NCBI RefSeq assembly: GCF_900111885.1
Contig: NZ_FOKG01000035.1
Location: 1 to 37,108, forward strand
Direction of reading: 5' to 3'
Length of the DNA stretch: 37,108 nt
Source of the DNA: Amycolatopsis marina
GTDB lineage: Bacteria > Actinomycetota > Actinomycetes > Mycobacteriales > Pseudonocardiaceae
In this document: one piece after another, positions 32,371 to 37,108 of the stretch
Layout of the letters: every line of letters starts with the position of its first letter
Numbering within the stretch: the stretch's first letter is position 1
Notes under the pieces: generated by a model
What the model was told of the DNA's origin: nothing
Database searches by the model: none
The model's input: the letters and a program-made list of their open reading frames with translations, nothing else
Position numbers and translations under genes: made by a program

Positions 32371-32418
32371 TTGTTCCTTCCGTTATTACTTTACAGCCTA
32401 AGGGAACAGGGGAGAACG

Positions 32419-33288
32419 GTGACTCAGGCGAAACTGCACGACGGAAGTCGCATTGAGCTGGAGATCCACGGAGCCGGGCCGACCCTGCTGCTTCCGGTGG
32501 ATCCGCGACCGGCCACGGGCAAGGCCGCCGAGGAGGCCGGGAAGTGGGGAGTCGATCCCGCGCTCGGCCGGTCCCTCGTCGACGGCCTCGCCGACGCCTT
32601 CCGCGTGGTCGCGTTCGGCTACGAGAGCCACGTCCTGGACACGCCGAAGCCCGACACGCTGACACCCGGCAACATCGCCGCCGACCTGCTGGCGGTCGCC
32701 GACGCGGCCGACGCCGACGGGTTCGCCTACTACGGCTACTCGTGGCTGGCACTGGCCGGACTCCAGCTCGCGATCCGCACCGACCGCCTCACCGCGCTGG
32801 TGATGGGCGGGTTCCCGCCCGTCGCGGGGCCGTACGCGGAGATGCTGCGCGTCACCGCCGCCACGCACGAGATGGCGGAAGCGGGCCCGAGCACGCAACC
32901 CCGGGAGCCCCAGCGGACTCAGGAAGCCGACTGGCCGGCCGACGACTTCGACTGGTCGGCCGTCGAGGTGGCGTTGACGGAGCCGCAGACCCGGCAGTTC
33001 GTCCGGCTCTACGAGTCGCTGCGGGACTTCGACGACAGGGCCGCGCAGGCTCACCTCGGCTGCCCCCGCCTGTGTTTCGCCGGCTCGGCGGACACGATCC
33101 CCTATGGCGAGCGCTGGGGCGGCGTCACCGTGGACATCGCGGGTCCGTTGACGGAGCACCGCGCTGAGCTGGAAGCCGCCGGATGGGATGTGCGAGTGCT
33201 GGACGGGCTCGACCACACCCAGGCGATGCAGCCCGCGAATGTGCTGCCAGTGCTGCGGCCTTGGCTGGTCGACCGGCTGACCGGCTGA
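32419..33288 (+). CDS. Alpha/beta hydrolase
   Basis: 289-residue alpha/beta hydrolase-fold protein. The nucleophile elbow is GYSWLAL (Ser108), the acid is in CFAGSADTI (Asp225) and the base in GLDHTQAM (His266), in the right order and spacing. The oxyanion region LLLPVDPRP replaces the common HGxP motif. GTG 32419 follows AGGGGAGA. It is divergent from a TetR gene that probably represses it. The substrate cannot be told; xenobiotic or ester hydrolysis is a common role in such pairs. Confidence 0.88.
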   Translation: MTQAKLHDGSRIELEIHGAGPTLLLPVDPRPATGKAAEEAGKWGVDPALGRSLVDGLADAFRVVAFGYESHVLDTPKPDTLTPGNIAADLLAVADAADADGFAYYGYSWLALAGLQLAIRTDRLTALVMGGFPPVAGPYAEMLRVTAATHEMAEAGPSTQPREPQRTQEADWPADDFDWSAVEVALTEPQTRQFVRLYESLRDFDDRAAQAHLGCPRLCFAGSADTIPYGERWGGVTVDIAGPLTEHRAELEAAGWDVRVLDGLDHTQAMQPANVLPVLRPWLVDRLTG

Positions 33289-33331
33289 GCGACAGCGCTC
33301 GGTGTCCGTGCCGAGAACTCGCCGACCACGA

Positions 33332-33706
33332 TCAGGCCGTGGTCCCTCCGCCGCTCTCGATCACCGCGGTGACGATCGCGAGTGCCTCGCCGCCGGTCAG
33401 GCCCAGTTGCCGCGCCGTGGTGGCGTACTCGGCGGCCGCCTGCCTGGCGCGGCCGCGGCTTTCGTCGCCACTCGCGCCGACGAAACTGCCCGCCCGGCCT
33501 CGGGTCTCGATCAGCCCGGCCTCCTCGAGTTCCCGGTAGGCACGGGCGATCGTGTTCGGGGCGACACCGAGATCGGCGGCGAGTCTGCGCACGGTCGGCA
33601 GCTTGGTCCCCACGGCCAGTTCACCGTCGTTGATCTGCCGGGCGAGTTCGCCACGGACCTGCTCGAACGGTGGCACCTTCGAGGTGGCGTCGACGTTGAG
33701 GATCAT
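33332..33706 (-). CDS. GntR-family regulator (YtrA type)
   Basis: 124 residues: a winged helix-turn-helix (VPPFEQVRGELARQINDGELAVGTKLPTVRRLAADLGVAPNTIARAYRELEEAGLIETRGRAGSFV, about residues 11-77) and only about 45 further residues, the short effector region of the YtrA subfamily. ATG 33706 has no good ribosome site. Two copies of the CACTTTCCCGGGAAAGTG palindrome lie just upstream (centres 42 and 84 bp from 33706). It is not paired with the ABC transporter genes often next to YtrA. Confidence 0.88.
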   Translation of the reverse strand: MILNVDATSKVPPFEQVRGELARQINDGELAVGTKLPTVRRLAADLGVAPNTIARAYRELEEAGLIETRGRAGSFVGASGDESRGRARQAAAEYATTARQLGLTGGEALAIVTAVIESGGGTTA

Positions 33707-33738
33707 CACGGCACCGCCAGCCGGACATCGACAACGCG

Positions 33739-33756
33739 CACTTTCCCGGGAAAGTG
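33739..33756. repeat. 18-bp perfect palindrome, copy c of the CACTTTCCCGGGAAAGTG family
   Basis: The minimal core without symmetric extension, 33 bp upstream of the GntR start codon. Centre at 33747.5. Confidence 0.9.
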
Positions 33757-33774
33757 ACCTAAGTGCATACGCAA

Positions 33775-34371
33775 CTATCGCACTTTCCCGGGAAAGTGCG
33801 ATTCGGGGACGAACACACTGTCCGCGACCTCGGTCGCCGAGGCGATCATTTCGGTCAGGTCCGTACTGCCAGGTGGCAGCGCCGAGATCGGCCACCAGCG
33901 CAGGTCGTCCGATTCGGTACTGCGCACCGGCTGCGCGTGCCTGGGGGCGCGGACCACGAACCGCACGTCGAAATGCCGGGTGGGCACGCCCAGCGAGCAG
34001 GTGATGGGATGGACGTCGAGGTGGACCGGCGTCGGATCGATCACCAGATCCGCCATGCCCGACTCCTCGTGCGCCTCCCGGAGCGCGGCTCCGGCCAGGG
34101 TGGTGTCCTCCGGCTCGCAGTGCCCACCGAGCTGCAGCCAGCGGCCGACCCGCGGATGCAGGGTCAGCAGCACCCGTTCCCCGGGCTCGTCCAGCACGAC
34201 GGCCGAAGCCGTCACGTGTCCCGGCGCGCACTCACGGGCGCACGCGTCCTCCCGCGCCGAGATGAAGCCGAGATAGCTCTGCCGCAGTGACTCCTGCGCG
34301 GCGGTCGCGGGCCGCCAAGCCTCCAGGGTGGACAGTGCGTCGGTGTGCAGCCGAGCAGGCCCGGTCACCAC
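33775..34371 (-). CDS. Nudix hydrolase
   Basis: 198 residues. The Nudix box is GGHCEPEDTTLAGAALREAHEESGM, a common actinobacterial variant with Asp in the first acidic position and one extra residue before REA; the HEESG end that binds metal is intact. The protein likely cleaves a nucleoside-diphosphate-linked substrate. GTG 34371 overlaps the fbiB stop, so translation follows fbiB. The last residues, SHFPGKVR, are encoded by palindrome copy d, so the repeat has become the C-terminus. Confidence 0.88.
   Translation of the reverse strand: MVTGPARLHTDALSTLEAWRPATAAQESLRQSYLGFISAREDACARECAPGHVTASAVVLDEPGERVLLTLHPRVGRWLQLGGHCEPEDTTLAGAALREAHEESGMADLVIDPTPVHLDVHPITCSLGVPTRHFDVRFVVRAPRHAQPVRSTESDDLRWWPISALPPGSTDLTEMIASATEVADSVFVPESHFPGKVR
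33777..33802. repeat. 26-bp perfect palindrome, copy d of the same family
   Basis: ATCG-CACTTTCCC/GGGAAAGTG-CGAT. It overlaps the last codons of the Nudix gene. Its centre at 33789.5 is 42 bp from copy c. Confidence 0.9.
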
Positions 34372-35735
34372 TCGATCAGTCCCTCGTCCAGTTCACGCGG
34401 CGGACGCGGGCCTGAGGGGCCGTCCGCGGGATGGCCGATCGCGACCGCGCCCAGCGGCTGCCACTCCGCACCGAGACCGAGTGTCTCCCGCACCACGTCG
34501 GCGGCGAAGATCGTCGAGCCGATCCAGCACGAACCGAGGTTCTCGGCCGCGAGAGCGACCAGCAGGCCCTGTACGGCGGCTCCGGCCGCCACCGTGAACA
34601 TCGTGGTCTCGCAGGCGTTGCGGCGCGCGTCCGGATAGGTGTGCGCGCCCTCGGGCACGAGGAACGGAATGACGACCTCGGGCGCATCGAAGAGGATGTC
34701 GCCTCGGCGCAGCCGCGCGGCGATCTGCTCGTCGGTGAATCCGTCGCCCGCCAGATCCGCACGCCATGCCGACCGCATGGCGTCGAGCAGTTTGCGCCGC
34801 TGGGCTTCGCCGCGCAGCCAGCCGAACCGCACTGGTCTGGTGTGGTGGGGTGCGGGCGCGGTCAGGGCCGCGCCGATGGCGGTGCGGAGGACGGCGGGGT
34901 CCACCGGTTCCGGGCTGAACTCCCGCACCGAACGGCGCGCCAGCACGGCTTCCCTGCGGCCCTGTGCGATCGCCTCGTTCGTGCCGAGTCGGAAAAGGTC
35001 CTCCCCGATCGGCCGGATCAGGTCGCGGGCGCTGGAACCGTCGTCGGCGAGCCGCAGGCCGCGGATGACCGCGACCGGGGTCCCGCCCAGTTTTCCCTTG
35101 ACCAGGTCGGCGGCGGCCGCCACTTCGTCGGCGACGGCCACCTCGGTCACCGCGAGCTCGTTGCCCTGGCCGTCGACCGCGCCCGCATAGGAGTGCAGCA
35201 CGCTCAGGCCGGAGCTGCCGATCGCCGCGTCGGTCTGGCCGATGCGCCACGCCCTGCCCATCGTGTCGGTGACCACCACGGCCACCTCGACGCCGAGCCG
35301 GTCCCGCAGCCCGCCTCGCAGGGCCACGGCCGAGGCGTCCGGGTCGGCGGGCAGCAGCGCGACCTCGTCGCGGGCCACATTGGACGCGTCGACACCCGAG
35401 GCCGCCTGTACGACGCCGATCTGGTTCTCGGTGATCTCGGTCCGGCCGATCGAGGCGATGACCCGCACGGTCTCGTCCCGGACCAGCCTGCGGCGGGCGG
35501 CCTCTCGCTCCTCGGGGTCGTCGGGCACCCGGACGAGCCTGCCCTCGACCTTGGAGACGATCTTGCTGGTCACCACCACCACGTCACCGGACCGCAGCCA
35601 GCGGGCGGCATCGGCGATGGCGCCGGTGAGGTCGTCGCCGGGGCGGAACTCGGGCAGGCCCTCGACCGGCAGGATCTCCAGCCGGTTGGCGGAGTGGTCT
35701 CCGTGACCTCGCGATCCGCCGTTCTCAGCTGCCAT
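34365..35735 (-). CDS. fbiB: Bifunctional F420 synthesis enzyme FbiB
   Basis: 456 residues, the fused actinobacterial form. The N-terminal domain (about 20-230, CofE type) adds gamma-linked glutamates to F420-0: VVVTSKIVSKVEGR, TDTMGRAWRIGQTDAAIGSSG. The C-terminal domain (about 265-440) is an FMN-binding nitroreductase-like dehydro-F420-0 reductase: RRSVREFSPEPVD, HHTRPVRFGWL and NLGSCWIGS. ATG 35735 begins one base after the fbiA stop, a tight operon fbiA-fbiB-Nudix. No ribosome site is clear, which fits coupling. Confidence 0.95.
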   Translation of the reverse strand: MAAENGGSRGHGDHSANRLEILPVEGLPEFRPGDDLTGAIADAARWLRSGDVVVVTSKIVSKVEGRLVRVPDDPEEREAARRRLVRDETVRVIASIGRTEITENQIGVVQAASGVDASNVARDEVALLPADPDASAVALRGGLRDRLGVEVAVVVTDTMGRAWRIGQTDAAIGSSGLSVLHSYAGAVDGQGNELAVTEVAVADEVAAAADLVKGKLGGTPVAVIRGLRLADDGSSARDLIRPIGEDLFRLGTNEAIAQGRREAVLARRSVREFSPEPVDPAVLRTAIGAALTAPAPHHTRPVRFGWLRGEAQRRKLLDAMRSAWRADLAGDGFTDEQIAARLRRGDILFDAPEVVIPFLVPEGAHTYPDARRNACETTMFTVAAGAAVQGLLVALAAENLGSCWIGSTIFAADVVRETLGLGAEWQPLGAVAIGHPADGPSGPRPPRELDEGLIEW

Positions 35736-35736
35736 T

Positions 35737-36765
35737 TCAGTCAACGTCAACTCCGGACAACTCGAGAGCCGCCTTGGCCATCTTGGCTGTGGCGTCCACA
35801 TCGGACATGAGGAGCGGGACGGCGCGTACGGCTACGCCCGGTACGTCCACCGATTCGCCGGACTGGACCAGCCAGCCGTCGAGCAGGCCCTCGTCGGAGG
35901 TCTGCCGGGAGCCGTAGTGGCGGCCGACCGCCTCGGCGGAGGTTTCCACCCCGATCGCCGTCAGGCAGGCGTCGGCCATGCCGCGCAACGGCTTGCCGCC
36001 GATGATCGGGGAGATTCCGACAACGCCGGCCTCGGTCTTGCGCAGGGCCTCGCGGATACCGGGGACCGCGAGCACCGACCCCACGGACACCACCGGGTTC
36101 GACGGCGCGAGCAGCACCGCGTCGGCCTCGGCGATCGCCTCGGCCACCCCGGGTCCGGCGACTGCCTCGTCGGCGCCGACCGGCACGATCGAGTGCGCGG
36201 GCAGTTCGGCCCGGTAGCGCACCCACCACTCCTGGAAGTGCAGTGCCTTACGGCCCGGCGTCGCGTCGGTGTCGATCGCACCGTCGCCTGCGTCCGGATC
36301 GTCCACGACGACGTGGGTCTCTACCCGGTCGTCGGTCATGGGCAGCAACCGCACGCCGGGCCGCCACCGATCGCACAGGGCCTCGGTCACCGCCGAGAGG
36401 GGGTAGCCCGCCCGCAGCATTCTGGACCGGATCAGGTGGGTGGCGATGTCCTTGTCACCCAGGCCGAACCAGCTGGGTTCGGCTCCGTACGCGGCCAGTT
36501 CCTCCTTGACCGTCCAGGTCTCCCCCGAGTGGCCCCAGCCCCGCGCGGTGTCGATCCCACCGCCGAGCGTGTACATGCAGGTATCCAGATCGGGGCAGAT
36601 CCGCAACCCGTGCATCCACACATCGTCCCCGGTGTTGACCAGCGCGGTGATCTCATGCGGTGACTCCGCGGGGCCCTCGCCGATCGGTGGGAGTCCGAGC
36701 GCGGCCTTGACGCCGAGCAGGAAGCGGGCTCCGCCCACTCCGCCGGCAACTACGACAACCTTCAC
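35737..36765 (-). CDS. fbiA: F420 synthesis transferase FbiA (CofD)
   Basis: 342 residues; joins an activated lactyl or enolpyruvyl moiety to FO to form (dehydro-)F420-0 in the cytoplasm. N-terminal VVVVAGGVGGARFLLGVKAAL and ALVNTGDDVWMHGLRICPDLDTCMYTL are typical; LAPSNPVVSVGSVLAVPGI and the near C-terminal region complete the family pattern. GTG 36765 lies 8 nt after minus-strand TAGGAT, a consensus -10, and has no ribosome site, so it is probably leaderless. First gene of the fbiA-fbiB-Nudix operon. Confidence 0.95.
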   Translation of the reverse strand: MKVVVVAGGVGGARFLLGVKAALGLPPIGEGPAESPHEITALVNTGDDVWMHGLRICPDLDTCMYTLGGGIDTARGWGHSGETWTVKEELAAYGAEPSWFGLGDKDIATHLIRSRMLRAGYPLSAVTEALCDRWRPGVRLLPMTDDRVETHVVVDDPDAGDGAIDTDATPGRKALHFQEWWVRYRAELPAHSIVPVGADEAVAGPGVAEAIAEADAVLLAPSNPVVSVGSVLAVPGIREALRKTEAGVVGISPIIGGKPLRGMADACLTAIGVETSAEAVGRHYGSRQTSDEGLLDGWLVQSGESVDVPGVAVRAVPLLMSDVDATAKMAKAALELSGVDVD

Positions 36766-36773
36766 GCTGACGG

Positions 36774-36779
36774 ATCCTA
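36774..36779 (-). promoter_or_regulatory. -10 element TAGGAT upstream of fbiA
   Basis: Minus-strand TAGGAT, eight bases before GTG 36765. It matches TAnnnT well. No clear -35 box. Confidence 0.55.
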
Positions 36780-36811
36780 ATCAGTTCTGGGAGTGAGCTA
36801 TCCGGCACACT

Positions 36812-37023
36812 CCTGCTGGTAGCCGGCCGGCAGGTGAGCACTCTCGGTTCCTGGATTTCGAGTCCTGGTGAAAGACAGTGCCCCTGCCGGTAGGCCGGGA
36901 GAGTTGATCGCTGCTGGGATGTCGTGCCCCGCGTGAGGGTTGCGGGAAGCACTGCTTGATTAGGTCGCTGATGGTTCTCCCGCTGGCTGCACAGGGTGAT
37001 CGGCATCGAGAGCGGGAGGACCG
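36812..37023 (+). other. Left flank of an IS110-type element, possible bridge-RNA region
   Basis: Non-coding stretch before the transposase start. It holds a hairpin CCTGCTGG/CCGGCAGG (36812-36834, loop of 7, one G-T pair), whose second arm also pairs exactly with CCTGCCGG at 36883-36890. In IS110 elements such as IS621 the left non-coding end encodes the bridge RNA that picks target and donor. Element ends cannot be set from this window. Confidence 0.35.
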
Positions 37024-37108
37024 TTGCGACTGTTCGTGGGAGATGACTGGGCCGAGGACCATCACGACATCGAGCTGATGGACATGGCCGGACGTCGGCT
37101 GGCCAAGG
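37024..37108 (+). CDS. IS110-family transposase, 3'-truncated by the window edge
   Basis: TTG 37024 with GGGAGGA 3 nt upstream starts (L)RLFVGDDWAEDHHDIELMD followed by MAGRRLAK, the N-terminus of IS110-type DEDD (RuvC-like) recombinases, where the Asp pair after FVG and the HHD motif are characteristic. Only 28 codons are in view, so intactness cannot be judged. These enzymes cut and join DNA guided by a structured RNA from the element's non-coding end. Confidence 0.8.
   Translation, partial: MRLFVGDDWAEDHHDIELMDMAGRRLAK

Noticed and set aside
1..37108. CRISPR array, tRNA or rRNA genes
   Set aside because: I saw no regularly spaced direct repeats, no cloverleaf-like sequence and no rRNA signature on either strand.

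Overview
The window is high-GC actinobacterial DNA, most likely from a filamentous or rare actinomycete of the Pseudonocardiaceae type (inference; no rRNA gene is present). Supporting signs are GTG and TTG starts, strongly G/C-ending codons in most genes, F420 biosynthesis genes, and a gene order recalling the mycobacterial arabinogalactan-linker region (fadE, TIGR03089 protein, LCP protein, rmlD, wbbL, GDP-mannose pyrophosphorylase, fbiB, fbiA). Coding density is very high: no gene-free stretch exceeds 300 bases. The largest gaps are 21470-21736 (a MITE-like inverted repeat), 8352-8603 (a promoter and hairpin) and 36766-37023 (the left flank of an IS110-type element).

Layout. 1-2577: 3' part of an acyl-CoA dehydrogenase with odd codon use, a small membrane protein, a DoxX protein and a TIGR03089 protein. 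2623-7787: two LytR-CpsA-Psr (LCP) proteins, then rmlB and rmlD for dTDP-L-rhamnose. 7830-15339: a small membrane protein divergent from a three-gene operon encoding a 1934-residue exported beta-repeat protein and two lipoproteins; I recognise no family for any of the three, and this is the best candidate for an undescribed system. 15465-17714: a secreted Asp-box beta-propeller. 17842-25911: six glycosyltransferases (one a GT2-GT4 fusion), ending with a clear WbbL-type rhamnosyltransferase. 25915-28430: a small acidic protein, GDP-mannose pyrophosphorylase and an AlkA-like DNA glycosylase. 28447-31512: small and unknown membrane proteins. 31561-34371: TetR with a divergent alpha/beta hydrolase, GntR and Nudix. 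34365-36765: fbiB and fbiA. 36781-37108: the start of an IS110-type transposase.

How the genes fit together. RmlB and RmlD make dTDP-rhamnose, WbbL-type enzymes use it to start the galactan linker on a lipid carrier, GDP-mannose feeds the GT4 enzymes, and LCP proteins join finished polymer to peptidoglycan. The extra glycosyltransferases and the exported repeat-protein operon sit inside this envelope locus, so an envelope role is reasonable for them, but that is inference from position.

Non-coding structure is rich. Four copies of an 18-bp palindrome occur as two pairs spaced 63 and 42 bp centre to centre. There are also a CCCAATG inverted pair, a 128-bp MITE-like element, and nine genes whose start codon lies 6-8 nt after a TAnnnT-like -10 element, which suggests leaderless transcription. 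Two of these share one overlapping -10 on opposite strands.
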